Shown piece by piece: positions 31,131 to 41,468 of a stretch of 64,000 bases of DNA. The position numbers and the translations under genes are program-made. Under the pieces are notes generated by a model. The model was not told the DNA's origin. It searched no databases and was given only the letters and a program-made list of their open reading frames with translations. Origin of the DNA: Skeletonema tropicum (taxonomy: Eukaryota > Bacillariophyta > Thalassiosirophyceae > Thalassiosirales > Thalassiosiraceae). The first letter of the stretch is position 1, and every line of letters begins with the position of its first letter. The DNA is taken from positions 806,001-870,000 of the forward strand of contig CM074136.1 in the NCBI GenBank assembly GCA_037178625.1. Direction: 5' to 3'.

Positions 31131-31186
31131 GGTGACCCCACTTCACACAAATAAACCCGGTGACCCCACTTCACACAAATAAACCC
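31131..31186 (+). repeat. Perfect 28-bp tandem repeat, two units
   Basis: Units 31131-31158 and 31159-31186 are identical (GGTGACCCCACTTCACACAA then ATAAACCC). The rest of 30883-31391 holds GGTGACC-rich sequence and no gene. Confidence 0.85.
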
Positions 31187-31391
31187 ACACACAAATTCTT
31201 TCGAGTAAGATGGAGGAGAAGAGATCATCCACATGGGTACATGAAGTCGTCATTCATAACAAGTAATCTTTATTCGTTCGTTTTACATCTCTCATCTGTG
31301 TATATAAAATGTATCTTTCACGTAGCTTTGAGTCTCAGGCACACATTCAAACTTAACTTTGACTCACATGACATCAATAATAATGTATACT

Positions 31392-32726
31392 TCACCTTCT
31401 CTCTCTGGACTCTTGTGCATCTTGTTCAGTATCAAGTTGTGAACGGACTGGTCGGTTGGGGCTCTTTTTGGTGGGTAAGAGATCCAACTGGGCCGACTCG
31501 TTCGTCGTTGCCGTCGGCAATTCATCAGAACTTGATTGTGATAAGGATGACGTTAGAACAACAGAAGCCCTGGCATCAGCACTTTGGAAGAAGGAAGCAG
31601 CAGTTGGAGGAAGACGTGGGTACTGTTGATTTGGTTGCTGCTGGTGCTGCTGTGTCTGTTGTGTCTGCATTTGCTGCTGGTGCTGCTGCATCAGCTGTTG
31701 CTCCTGCTCCTGTGGAAGAGGTGGTGGATATGCGTACTGCTGTGTTGAATACTGAAAGCCAGGCGATGCCGATGCTTGACCGTAGCCACTTCCTGGTGGA
31801 GGGACATTGTAGCCATAGGGATTGTATTGAACTTGAGGAACATTAGGTGGCATCATCATATTCATCCTTGGCATGGAACTATGAATCGAACTGGGTGAAA
31901 TCATTGGTGTAGTGGAAATATCTTGAGAATAGCTGTGAAGGTAGCCATCATTCATGCCCATATTATTCAAACTGCCTGTGCCTGTGCCTGCACCTGTATT
32001 CGTTTGTTGGGATTGTGCCTGATTGCTCGCAGTATTTACATTTGGAAATGACGAAGGGAAGTGCACAGGAAATGGCTGGTTGCCCTCAGGAGGAGTCTTC
32101 ATCTGACCACCCATCGTTGTTGATGACAAAGGTGGGTAGTAACCGCCTACTCCAGGCAATGATGCCTGATTATTCTCCACGCCATCTGTCTTCCTGACAT
32201 TGCGATCTAAAAATTGAAACTTCTTCTTCGCCTGCCGCTCATCTTTCATCATCAAACACAATTCTGGCTGATCCCTAAGGAAGAACTCACTGCTGAACTC
32301 CAACACATTGCTTTTCCCTCGCTCGGTAGGCACAGGAGGTGACGGCGGCGATGACAGCTTTTTAGTGACACGAAAGCCCCATCGACGCATCCTTCGGGTG
32401 AAGGAGCCAAACTGTGAATGTTTAAAGTGCACAGGCATAATTGTCGATATGAATGCTTCTACATCATGAACAATGACGGCCGTACCAGCGTCATTCCATG
32501 AAATAATAGGGGAGTAACTTGGCACCTGCAGAAGCGCATGAATGTTTTCGACAAACGTTTTGTCGCCGGGGGAGCCGCAATCGATGCTTGCGACGGTGGA
32601 GTTTATCGATGGAGACACTTTGTCTGTTCCTTCCGCTGAACCTGTTGGGCTGCTGTCGTCTGGTGCGGCGGCCGCAGCGGTGCCTTCTTTACTGCCGGTA
32701 TGAATGGGGGGTGGCCGCACATACAT
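31392..32726 (-). CDS. Heat shock factor-type transcription factor, HSF-1 of cluster
   Basis: 444 aa from ATG 32724-32726. The HSF DNA-binding domain spans about residues 58-170: KTFVENIHALL, SPIISWNDAGTAVIVHD, MPVHFKHSQFGSFTRRMRRW, then SSEFFLRDQPELCLMMKDER. The recognition-helix region reads RRMRRWGF where animal and plant HSFs read RQLNxYGF. No clear heptad-repeat trimerisation zone was seen. The tail is Pro/Gln-rich with QQQ runs and the cluster motifs (MISP...MPRMNMMMP, GSGYG..SPGFQY). Expected in the nucleus, binding heat-shock-element-like sites. Confidence 0.9.
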   Translation of the reverse strand: MYVRPPPIHTGSKEGTAAAAAPDDSSPTGSAEGTDKVSPSINSTVASIDCGSPGDKTFVENIHALLQVPSYSPIISWNDAGTAVIVHDVEAFISTIMPVHFKHSQFGSFTRRMRRWGFRVTKKLSSPPSPPVPTERGKSNVLEFSSEFFLRDQPELCLMMKDERQAKKKFQFLDRNVRKTDGVENNQASLPGVGGYYPPLSSTTMGGQMKTPPEGNQPFPVHFPSSFPNVNTASNQAQSQQTNTGAGTGTGSLNNMGMNDGYLHSYSQDISTTPMISPSSIHSSMPRMNMMMPPNVPQVQYNPYGYNVPPPGSGYGQASASPGFQYSTQQYAYPPPLPQEQEQQLMQQHQQQMQTQQTQQHQQQPNQQYPRLPPTAASFFQSADARASVVLTSSLSQSSSDELPTATTNESAQLDLLPTKKSPNRPVRSQLDTEQDAQESRERR

Positions 32727-33210
32727 CACTAACTACCAATGTGATTCTCAAGCATTCATAACATTGTGATGACTTCAATCCGTGTGTTTTTCTGACCATG
32801 TGTGTGGCATGTGTAACAGTAACATTCATCGCGGAGAAGTCATGAACCTTGGCCCTATGACTGGCCACACACAATGCGAGAAACTTCCTGTGTGTGCGTA
32901 ACCTTCTTTCAAATTTTGTAACTTTGTAACAGATAGCTCCAGTCTGTTACACTTTTTCAAATAAACCGCCATTTTCCGGAATTTTCCCGCCCTAAATCTT
33001 CGTACTGAATACACGAAAGGGCCCTTCCGTTTACTAACTTTTTGAAAAATTTCATAACACTGGAATTGGTATACTACCAATTTTTCCCATAGACTCCCAT
33101 TGACGTTCGTATCATGTTTCGTTGTATTCAGATTAGACATCAACTCACAATTTCAAATCCGCACACCACCACACCTTTTCTCCATTCCAATCCACCAACG
33201 AAGCATTCTC
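32727..33210. other. Spacer between divergent HSF-1 and coiled-coil gene
   Basis: 484 bp shared upstream region of two divergent genes. No nGAAn arrays or other motif recognised with confidence. Confidence 0.35.
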
Positions 33211-33861
33211 ATGACTCATGAAAGTATCGATTACAATAAAACTCTTATAGGAATAGGAGGAGTTATGTATGTATTTTTGCAATTTATTAGGAGTATTAGC
33301 AAGTATATGGAGTGTTGTGATAGTGATGGCGATGGTAGCGATGCTGCCAATGGTTCTGGCACTAGCACAAATACAGTAGCAGATAAGCCACAACATAAAC
33401 GCTACAAGATGCCGAAGAGAAAGAGAAAATTTGGTCCTGTACTCTATGACTCCCGGTCTAAGAAAGAACGCACTGGTGCCGCCGATGCTGCTGCTGCCGC
33501 TACATCATCTACAGCTATCGAAGACAATAGTTTACAACCTAGAGCTACAGCTGCTGTCGCCACCGCCACTCACTCCACCTCCACAGCCAATCGCAGTCAA
33601 AAGAAATTGTCCCAATCTCAACGAATAAAGATGTTGGAGAAGAAGGTGGCATCCTTATCTGATGAGTGTGCAAAGTTGAAGAATGAATTAAAACAACAGA
33701 AGATGAAAAATAAACAGCTCCAGCAAGAAAGTCTACGACTCCAACAACAGATAATAGATCAGCAAGACCAAATCAACGACATAAAGGCTTCTCACAAAAT
33801 AGAGATTGACAACCTAAGTAAATTATATGAATCTCAACAAAGGAGGTACGAATCAACATAG
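33211..33861 (+). CDS. Basic coiled-coil protein, unknown function
   Basis: 216 aa from ATG 33211; a second candidate Met is at 33310. A hydrophobic N-terminal stretch (TLIGIGGVMYVFLQFIRSI) precedes an Ala/Thr/Ser-rich region and a basic nuclear-localisation-like run, KRYKMPKRKRKFG. The last 70 residues form a clear coiled coil (KMLEKKVASLSDECAKLKNE continuing with Gln-rich heptads). It lacks the N-x7-R/K spacing of a bZIP, so no DNA binding is claimed. Its 3' end is included in a tandem duplication (a diverged IDKLSTLYES-stop copy is at 34300-34330). Confidence 0.6.
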   Translation: MTHESIDYNKTLIGIGGVMYVFLQFIRSISKYMECCDSDGDGSDAANGSGTSTNTVADKPQHKRYKMPKRKRKFGPVLYDSRSKKERTGAADAAAAATSSTAIEDNSLQPRATAAVATATHSTSTANRSQKKLSQSQRIKMLEKKVASLSDECAKLKNELKQQKMKNKQLQQESLRLQQQIIDQQDQINDIKASHKIEIDNLSKLYESQQRRYEST

Positions 33862-34828
33862 TCTTCTGCAATTGACAATGCCAACGAGATGTGAGGAAAA
33901 GATCACGTCGAAAGCATTGGACCATCGACTTCATCCAACTTGAACTCGGTTTGAGCCTTTCTACTCAAGGATAAATATACCTACCTGAGTGCCTGGAAGA
34001 GGATTATGTAACAAGAGCTCAAGCTTTGCGGAGTACTACTTGGAATCATTAGTCTGAGACAGTTGATGCTACTTATCATATTCTTTTCTAACAAGTAACT
34101 TCTTTAACTTTTATTCGTTATGATGCATACAACGAGATGATCTCGTTATCTTCTTAAGAATGAAAACACAATCTATGCCTCTCGTTTGTCTCGTTTCAAC
34201 ATGATGACGTATGTAAGTGGTCTCAGCACTTTGACCTTCACTTTTCTCGCTCTGAACACTCATTTATATATGTATTCTTATTCCCCTGCCTCCTCAAGAT
34301 CGACAAACTAAGTACATTATATGAATCTTAACGTGAAACGAGAGGGAAATACAATACTTCTACAACTGGCCATTTGTGCTAAAGAGATAGATGCAGATCA
34401 CCTCGAAAGCTTCCGCCTCAATTTGACTTGATCTCGATATGAGCCTAGTCACTCTGTAGAGAGGGAAGCTCTACTCTCTCGCTCTAGAGAGAGATACCTA
34501 CCAGCGAGAGGCGCTATACCCTCGGAAGAAGATTACGTTATCAAGGTTATCTCAAGATTTGCGGCGTACTATTATTTGGAATCTGTCGCCAGAGACAGTT
34601 GCTACATCTTATGCAAATTCTTTTCTAACAAGTAACTTTTATTCGTTATTATGCATACAACGAGATCATCTCGTTATCTTCTTAAGAATGAAAACACAAT
34701 CTATGCCTCTCGTTTGTCTCGTTTCAACATGATGACGTATGTAAGTGGTCTCAGCACTTTAACCTTTCTTCTCTCGCTCTGAACACTCATTTATATATGT
34801 ATACTCTTGTTCCCCGAACTCCTCAAAA
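33805..34828 (+). repeat. Tandem duplication of about 0.5 kb, two units
   Basis: Unit 1 is about 33805-34297 (end of the coiled-coil gene plus its 3' flank); unit 2 is about 34298-34828. The last 210 bp of each unit (34080-34297 and 34612-34828) are very similar, including the palindromic AACGAGAT.ATCTCGTT and TAAGTGGTCTCAGCACTTT. Unit 2 holds an extra CTCTCG/AGAGAG palindromic stretch near 34475-34495. No gene in unit 2. Confidence 0.8.
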
Positions 34829-34934
34829 TTGGTCCCATCTTGTTTTTATTTCGAATCCAATTGTGGGTGGATTTGTACGTTCGGGTCCACCTTGGTATTT
34901 GGTAAGAGTTCCGTCGATTCCTCCGAACTTGACG

Positions 34935-36071
34935 TTAATACTGCAACACTTCCCACTTCCACTCAGCGCTTCCACTTCCACTTGCATTGGAAGCTCTGGC
35001 CTGAGCCAATCTGTTAGGGGTATTCGATGTGGCAGTTTCCCTCTTGTCAGATGTAGGAGTTAGATTCACTGGAGCTGCGGAGGGAGGGAACTGCTGATTT
35101 TGCTGCATCATTTGGTACGGTTGTTGTGGAGGCTGCTGCTGATATTCTTGCTGCTGCGGGGTATTTTGTTGCATCATCTGTGGATTGTGTTGCATCATCT
35201 GCTGTTTCGGCTGGTGCGGATTGTGTTGCATCATCTGGTGTGGCTGCTGATAATGTTGCTGCTGCTGTGAATAAGTTGTATATCCATCCGGTGTTGGATA
35301 TTGAAATGGAGGAGATGATGGTCCATAACCAACTCCCGGAGGAGGAGGAGGACTGTAACTGTAGCCGTACCCGTGGGGAGGAGGATAATGAAATTGTTGA
35401 GGATGAGGATGTGGTGGCATCGCATAATGATAAGATTGTTGATGTGGAGAAATCATTGGTGATATTGAATTATCCCCTCCCAGCTGCTGAGTTTCTCTCT
35501 GATAATTTGCAGCATTCATATCCGCCGGTGCGTGGGCGTGAACTCCGACCGATGATCCCTCATTAACATTCTTATGGCGATCCAAAAACGAAAACTGCTT
35601 TTTATTATTTCGTTCATCTTTCATCAATCGACATAAATCAGGCTGATCCCTAAGGAAGTGCTCACTGCTAAATTCAATCACAGTGCTCTCGCCTCGCTCG
35701 GATGATTTTTTTGTTAGTGCACTAAATCCCCAGCGACGCATCTTCCGGATGAACGAACCAAATTTAGTCTTCTTGAAGTGCTTAGGCACAATTGTGGATA
35801 TAAACGCATCTGCATCGTGGATGGTAGCAACATCGCCTGCGTCATTCCATGAAATGATGGAGGAGTATTTTTGTTGTGCTAGGATGTAATGTAATTTTTG
35901 AACAAATGTTTTCCCTCGAAGTGTTTCAATATTGACCGCAGTGGAGGGTTGGTCAGTCCCATCTGCTGAATCTGTGCTTTCACCCAACGCCGCTGCAGCG
36001 GTGGGCGACTTCTTGCCGACATGAACGACGGGTGGTGTTGGCGGTAGCGGCGGCGGCGGCGATTCTGACAT
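34935..36071 (-). CDS. Heat shock factor-type transcription factor, HSF-2 of cluster
   Basis: 378 aa from ATG 36069-36071 (MSESPPPPLPPTPP); the frame runs further upstream but this Met matches the proline-rich starts of the neighbours. DNA-binding domain: KTFVQKLHYILAQ, IISWNDAGDVATIHD, VPKHFKKTKFGSFIRKMRRW, SSEHFLRDQPDLCRLMKDER. The tail is His/Pro/Gln-rich with SPMISPHQQSYHYAMP and GVGYGPSSPPFQYPTPDGY, the cluster signatures. Divergent from HSF-3 across a 946-bp spacer that holds an inverted repeat. Confidence 0.9.
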   Translation of the reverse strand: MSESPPPPLPPTPPVVHVGKKSPTAAAALGESTDSADGTDQPSTAVNIETLRGKTFVQKLHYILAQQKYSSIISWNDAGDVATIHDADAFISTIVPKHFKKTKFGSFIRKMRRWGFSALTKKSSERGESTVIEFSSEHFLRDQPDLCRLMKDERNNKKQFSFLDRHKNVNEGSSVGVHAHAPADMNAANYQRETQQLGGDNSISPMISPHQQSYHYAMPPHPHPQQFHYPPPHGYGYSYSPPPPPGVGYGPSSPPFQYPTPDGYTTYSQQQQHYQQPHQMMQHNPHQPKQQMMQHNPQMMQQNTPQQQEYQQQPPQQPYQMMQQNQQFPPSAAPVNLTPTSDKRETATSNTPNRLAQARASNASGSGSAEWKWEVLQY

Positions 36072-36279
36072 GACGACGAGCAGATTATTAGTTTCCCTAT
36101 ACAATGAACTAAAAGGCCACCAAAATCCGATTAAAAGTATCATCGTGTTTGTGCTTCGGCATCATATTTTCTACGTTCACGGTGGTGGCGACGAATAATT
36201 GGCCCGTATGTGCCTTTCGAGCTTTGCCATTGTCGCGAACCCAGCTTGAAGAGAGAACAGGGTTGAGCTACGTCTTTCT

Positions 36280-36783
36280 CATGTGTGCTATCTCGTGGCC
36301 GCCCGAAGCGGAAGCTGTAGCAGCCCAGCAGCTAGCCGCCCGCCAGGGCTCTTGTAAGGACCTCCTCCTCCCTGTTTCGAGAATAGGCCCACGCCTCGTC
36401 CAGCTTCATCGTTTTTGTGTCTATCTCAGCAGAGTCGAAGTTGTGCCCATCATCCAGTGGGCTGCCGTTGAATAACGAGAAAGTTTGAGAAGGTTTGACT
36501 TCCCGCAATTTTTAGTACTAATTCCTACCTCTAAAGATACTGACTACAAATTTTCTTGGCGCGCCCCATGGCCTTTTTTGAACACAGATTCTCGCCCTTT
36601 CAACGCAAGCCCATGGTGATTGTTCTCACGACGAAGCAGAACGACCACAACGCAATACAACAAGACGAGGCGTGGGCCTATTCTCAAAAGGACGAGGAGG
36701 AAGTCTTACAAGCGCTTGGCGCTTAGGCGGGCGGCTGTAGCTTTCGGATGGCCCTGAGTGCAAGAGAGCACACATGGGAAACA
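36280..36783. repeat. Imperfect inverted repeat, arms about 120 bp
   Basis: 36280-36400 and 36664-36783 are reverse-complementary over most of their length, with a perfect 22-bp core (36379-36400 against 36664-36685, GAATAGGCCCACGCCTCGTC). Spacer about 263 bp. It sits between the divergent HSF-2 and HSF-3 genes. It may be a foldback or MITE-like element; no target duplication is certain. Confidence 0.7.
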
Positions 36784-37017
36784 TGCTTCAATCTGATTTT
36801 TTCGACAAGCACATAAAACAAAATAGAGGCAATGCTTTCCTCTTAATTACCATACATGTTTGGCGGGGAAGAATGACGTATCTTCCAGCTATCATGCAGG
36901 AAGAATTGAAATGCCAATGCACCCATGGATGCAGCATAGCTTGGTCGTCATTCTTTAAATGATCATGAGGAAAAGGACCAAGGGCCAATACAATCATAAT
37001 CCGTGTCGTATTATCTC

Positions 37018-38304
37018 ATGTCGCTATCACACGTTCCTCCCGTCGTTCATACATCGCCCACCACCACTGCCGCCGTGTCGGGTGGTAGTGGAGAATCCAA
37101 TGAAACTACTCCGTCGTCAACAAGCGGCCAAGCCGCCACCAGTGCTGATAGCAGCTTTCTTAAAGGGAAAACGTTTGTCCAAAAATTGCACTCACTGCTC
37201 AATATAATAAAATACTCCTCCATCATTTCGTGGAATGACGCAGGCACCGCAGTTTTCATTCATGATGTTGATGCATTCATCTCTACAGTTGTGCCAGCAC
37301 ACTTTAAGAAGACGAAATTTGGTTCGTTTGTTCGGAAGATGCGTCGGTGGGGATTCAGTGTCATTACGAAGCAGCGCTCACCGTCCACATCGGCAACATC
37401 CTCTGAGCGAGGGCAGAGCACTGTGATGGAATTTAGCAGTGAGCACTTCCTTAGGGATCAGCCTGATTTATGTCGATTGATGAAAGATGAACGGCATGTG
37501 AAGCAGCAGTTTTCGTTTTTGGATGTGAAGCAGAGTAGTAGAAGACAGAATGTTTATCAGGGGTATACTATTGGAGTTTGTGTCCATTCTCCCCCATCGG
37601 CATCGAAGGCAAATTCTCGAAACTATCAGTCAGAATCTCAGCAGCAGGTTCCAGGTTCGAATGCAACGATGAATAATGGCTACCCTCCCAAACATGTCTA
37701 TACTTGTAACAACTCAATGCCACCTCCAATGATTTCTCCGCACCCAAATCAACAATCATATCATAATGCGATGCCAAAGATGAATATGATGATGCCACCT
37801 CCTCCACCACCACCACCTCCTCCTCCTCAACGACCACATCAGCATCCTTACTACGGCTATGGAGCTTACCCTCCATCACAACATCAGGTTGCTACGGGAG
37901 TTGGCTATGGACCACCGCCTCCCTCGTTTCAGAATCCTTCAGCACCGGGTGGGTATGCACCTTATCCACATCAGCAGCAGCAGGCGACGATGATGCAGCA
38001 AAATCCACAGCAGCAGATGGTGATGCAACAGCATTCGCAAAATCCACAGCAGCAGATGATGCAACATTATCCGCCTCAGCAGCAGCAGCAGCAACAGCAA
38101 CAGCATGAGCAACATCAAATGATGAAACAAAATCAGCAGCTTCCCCCACCATCAACAGACTACGCTAATTCAGCTACTGCATCGTCGACTAGGAGGGAAC
38201 TAGAAACTGATTTTGCAGCATCCATCACTCCCAATGGGTGCTCGGGTGCCACCAAAGCTTCTACTGCGCGTGTGAGTGCCGCAGTATTATGGGAGACCTT
38301 CTGA
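37018..38304 (+). CDS. Heat shock factor-type transcription factor, HSF-3 of cluster
   Basis: 428 aa from ATG 37018. DNA-binding domain: KTFVQKLHSLLNI, IISWNDAGTAVFIHD, VPAHFKKTKFGSFVRKMRRW, SSEHFLRDQPDLCRLMKDER. The tail has PPMISPHPNQQSYHNAMPKM followed by a polyproline run, GVGYGPPPPSFQNPSAPGGY and long QQQ/MMQQ tracts. It ends early, ARVSAAVLWETF, where HSF-5 reads VSAAVLLTSSEES: an indel near 38285 moved the stop, trimming the shared C-terminal motif. Confidence 0.9.
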   Translation: MSLSHVPPVVHTSPTTTAAVSGGSGESNETTPSSTSGQAATSADSSFLKGKTFVQKLHSLLNIIKYSSIISWNDAGTAVFIHDVDAFISTVVPAHFKKTKFGSFVRKMRRWGFSVITKQRSPSTSATSSERGQSTVMEFSSEHFLRDQPDLCRLMKDERHVKQQFSFLDVKQSSRRQNVYQGYTIGVCVHSPPSASKANSRNYQSESQQQVPGSNATMNNGYPPKHVYTCNNSMPPPMISPHPNQQSYHNAMPKMNMMMPPPPPPPPPPPQRPHQHPYYGYGAYPPSQHQVATGVGYGPPPPSFQNPSAPGGYAPYPHQQQQATMMQQNPQQQMVMQQHSQNPQQQMMQHYPPQQQQQQQQQHEQHQMMKQNQQLPPPSTDYANSATASSTRRELETDFAASITPNGCSGATKASTARVSAAVLWETF

Positions 38305-39378
38305 GGAACAGCAATGTAGACCTTCACTTGTGAACTTATACTCAACTGAATACTGTGCAAACTGAGGTTTAGGTGAACTGTTATTATATCTTAAAGAATC
38401 AGTCACATCAAGACTTGTATTCTGGATGACATCCAGACTGGCTTTGACTTTGACTTTGGTACATGATGAGATGAAGAGTTAGTAGATAATTATTAGTTAC
38501 AATTCATATCCGTTACTAATTTGATGTAACAGAGTTCGAAAAGAGAGAGCATAGAGCGTAAAGCGTAAAGCGTAAAGCGTAAAACATAGAGCATAGATCA
38601 GTGGGATCCTGAACGAGCACTGACGTGACATCTGCAATACCTTTATTACGCGGTGTTAGAGAGTGCGAAGAATTGAGGTGTTAGAATAGCTCTAGAGAGA
38701 GAAGTAGATAAGCACCAGACGTACTTTAAAATAGTAAGATAGAATGAAAGAAGAATTTAAAATTTCTGTTACTTAGTACATAAGATAGAATGAAAGAAGA
38801 ATAAGCTGCATGGAGGAGTTAGTGGCGGTGCTCGAAGCCCGCCAAAATTGGCACATGTACATACGTAGGAATCAGTAGTGAAAAGTGTGGGCTCGCTCTC
38901 TCAGCGATGGCCTTTTTTCATTTTCATCTTTGGACAACTCCTCCAAGCAAAGCACATATCATGGTTGAGGCGTGGGCCTTTTCGTTTGACGAAGATGGAA
39001 GATCGTATGCCTCGGGCGTACGCCATGACATGATATTTTGGCGTCTACAAGACAGCATGAGAAAGTGCTTCTACCTGGCAGATTCGGCCTTGCGGCAAAG
39101 CATGGTACGGTGGCCCATGTGTATGGTTTCCAGGGCCAACGAAGTGATACATATGACGTGAAAAAAGTGATGCATATGACCTCCACAGGATGCAAATCCG
39201 TTCATTGTAGTGAAGAGAAGAGCCTCAATTGGCCCCCGGACTGGCCACAGGCATAGGGGTTCTTGCTGCTTTAATATGGCCATTACCTTGATGCACATGG
39301 AGCCCAATATCGTCACGAATACTCTATATTGTAATCATTCGGTCAAGGGGATCATAGGCAATCAGCAGCATCGATATT
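38305..39378. other. Intergenic, short tandem repeat GCGTAAA at 38556-38584
   Basis: No gene. Four tandem GCGTAAA units, then a CTCTAGAGAG palindromic stretch near 38689-38700. A partial GAGGCGTGGGCCT match to the 36280-36783 repeat lies near 38966. Confidence 0.45.
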
Positions 39379-40674
39379 ATGCCACCATCACCGTCACCGT
39401 CACCGCCACCAACCGACCATGCCGACAAGAAGTCGCCTGCCGATGCCTCTGAAAGTGCTCCTCTTCCCGCAACAGAAGAGATGGTGAAAGGGACTTCTCC
39501 ATCAATAGATGAACAACAACAAGACGCCGGTGCCGACGTCGGCTTCCTTCAAGGGAAGACATTTGCCCAGAAGATGCACTCACTTCTCGATATGCCAGAT
39601 TACTCGTCGATAATCTCATGGAATGACGCTGGTACGGCCGTCATCATTCATGATGTTGATGCTTTCATATCTACGGTCATGCCCGCATACTTTCAACATG
39701 CACAGTTTGGTTCATTTACTCGGAGGATGCGCCGATGGGGATTCCGTGTTGCCAATTACCGTTCATCAACATCAACATCATCTGAGCAAGGACAAAGCTC
39801 TGCGATGCAATTTAGCTGTGAGCACTTTCTTAGGGATCAGCCAGATTTGTGCTTGATGATGAAAGATGAGCGGCAGTCGAAGAAGAAGTTTCAATTTTTA
39901 GATCGTCACGTGAGGATGGCCGATGGCGTGGAGAGTAATCAAGGATCATCGGCTCGAGGAATTGTTCACTACCCATCTACACCTGCATCGAGAAGTGCTC
40001 AGCTGAAGTCCGAGATCAAGCGGCCGATTCCTGTTCACTATCCTCCGTCTTCATCGAACATGAATACTGCAAACATTCAGTTAGAATCCCAGCCGCAGTC
40101 GGAAATGCCTTATGCAATCCCGAACACCACATCTGATGCGGGTTTCAGTGCGACTCATGGCTACCTTCACACATATTCACAACCGGCTCAAATGCCATCA
40201 ATGATCTCACCATATCAACATTCGCTTCATAATGCGATGCCGATGAACATGATGATGCCAACTCCCAATCTATCGGGAGTTCATTATCCTTCCTACGGCC
40301 ACGGCGCTCCCCCACCTCCTCCTCCTCCTGCTGGAGTTGGCTTTGGGATATCACCTCCAGCTTTTCAGTATCCACCACCGGAAGGCTACCACCCTTATCC
40401 ACAACCTCATCCACAACAGCAACCTCACCAGCAGGTACAGAAGCAACCGCAGATACAGCAACAGATGCCGCAACAGATACAGCAGCAACAAATTATGTCG
40501 ATGATGGATGCGAGGGCTTCTGCTGCTGCAAGTGCAAGTACTGCTCTATTGTTGTCGTCAAGTTCCGAAGAAACGCCCGGCTTAGAGTTCTTACCCTCCA
40601 AAACGAGCCCCGACACGAAGGGTCGATCAAAAGTTAATACTGAAGAAAAGTCTTCCACAAAGGACAGAATATGA
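39379..40674 (+). CDS. Heat shock factor-type transcription factor, HSF-4 of cluster
   Basis: 431 aa from ATG 39379 (MPPSPSPSPPPTDHADKKSP). DNA-binding domain: KTFAQKMHSLLDM, IISWNDAGTAVIIHD, MPAYFQHAQFGSFTRRMRRW, SCEHFLRDQPDLCLMMKDER; the helix variant groups it with HSF-1 (FTRRMRRW) rather than HSF-2, -3 and -5 (F.RKMRRW). Tail signatures are SMISPYQHSLHNAMPMNMMM and GVGFGISPPAFQYPPPEGYH, then Gln-rich tracts and LLLSSSSEETPGLEFLPS. Confidence 0.9.
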   Translation: MPPSPSPSPPPTDHADKKSPADASESAPLPATEEMVKGTSPSIDEQQQDAGADVGFLQGKTFAQKMHSLLDMPDYSSIISWNDAGTAVIIHDVDAFISTVMPAYFQHAQFGSFTRRMRRWGFRVANYRSSTSTSSEQGQSSAMQFSCEHFLRDQPDLCLMMKDERQSKKKFQFLDRHVRMADGVESNQGSSARGIVHYPSTPASRSAQLKSEIKRPIPVHYPPSSSNMNTANIQLESQPQSEMPYAIPNTTSDAGFSATHGYLHTYSQPAQMPSMISPYQHSLHNAMPMNMMMPTPNLSGVHYPSYGHGAPPPPPPPAGVGFGISPPAFQYPPPEGYHPYPQPHPQQQPHQQVQKQPQIQQQMPQQIQQQQIMSMMDARASAAASASTALLLSSSSEETPGLEFLPSKTSPDTKGRSKVNTEEKSSTKDRI

Positions 40675-41468
40675 GTTCTTGGTCGTGGAGGGAGAAAAGA
40701 AGAAGAAGAATGATTGCCATGTAGATATGTGGTTGATGTAATGTGCTGCTTGTGAGGTGTTGTGAGCTATATAGAATTAATATAAGATTATTTTTATTTG
40801 GAAAAGCAACTAGATGATCGTGTAGGAAACACATTTACACAGAAGAGCTAGAGTGTTTTACTGTGTACTTGGCGCATGCCTATTTGTATTGCTACTTATT
40901 AGTTGTCAAACCGCGAGTCCTAAGTACTTCACTTATTCATTGTTCGTGTGAGGGGGACCTGTTCAACCAACCGGGCCAGGTACAATACGAACTGAGTGCC
41001 TGTGAGTGACGGTCTGCGAAAGATTCTTGCTGATCGTATCTTAAGTAGTACTCTTCCAAGATAGATCACTTAGAAAGCTAGGTAAGTGTTGCATTATTAC
41101 CTTGTCTAGACGAAGCAAAGGATGCTCATAATTTTTCGATGAATATGATGCGTGCTGCCTTGCAGATGAAGGCTCTTCACGTTGCGCTGGATCGCAAGTT
41201 GACGACGGTGAATCATATGAGATAAATAATTTGTCATGTATGCACACTGTTTCAACTTCAAAACAAATCGATGGCGCCTACTGCAGTGTCGCTGTTGAAG
41301 TTTTACAATGACAATTGACATGTTACTTTATGGCGAATGGTGGCAGTAGACGGTAGATCTCATGTGAGCTAAAAACATTGAGGTGTCATCCTCAAACTTC
41401 AGTCGAGTCGTAGAGAGTACTACACTACTTGTCTCTGCTACTGCCGACCGTCGACTTATTAGCTTTTG
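40675..41468. other. Intergenic, nothing recognised
   Basis: About 0.8 kb between convergent HSF-4 and an ankyrin gene. No repeats or convincing frames. Confidence 0.4.

Noticed and set aside
35126..35566. Plus-strand frames opposite HSF tails (also 31160-31846, 37892-38155, 44315-44812, 45630-46143)
   Set aside because: Low-complexity antisense of Gln/Pro/Ser-rich coding DNA.
36149..36475. 108-codon plus-strand frame
   Set aside because: Overlaps the inverted repeat and has no domain; likely chance.
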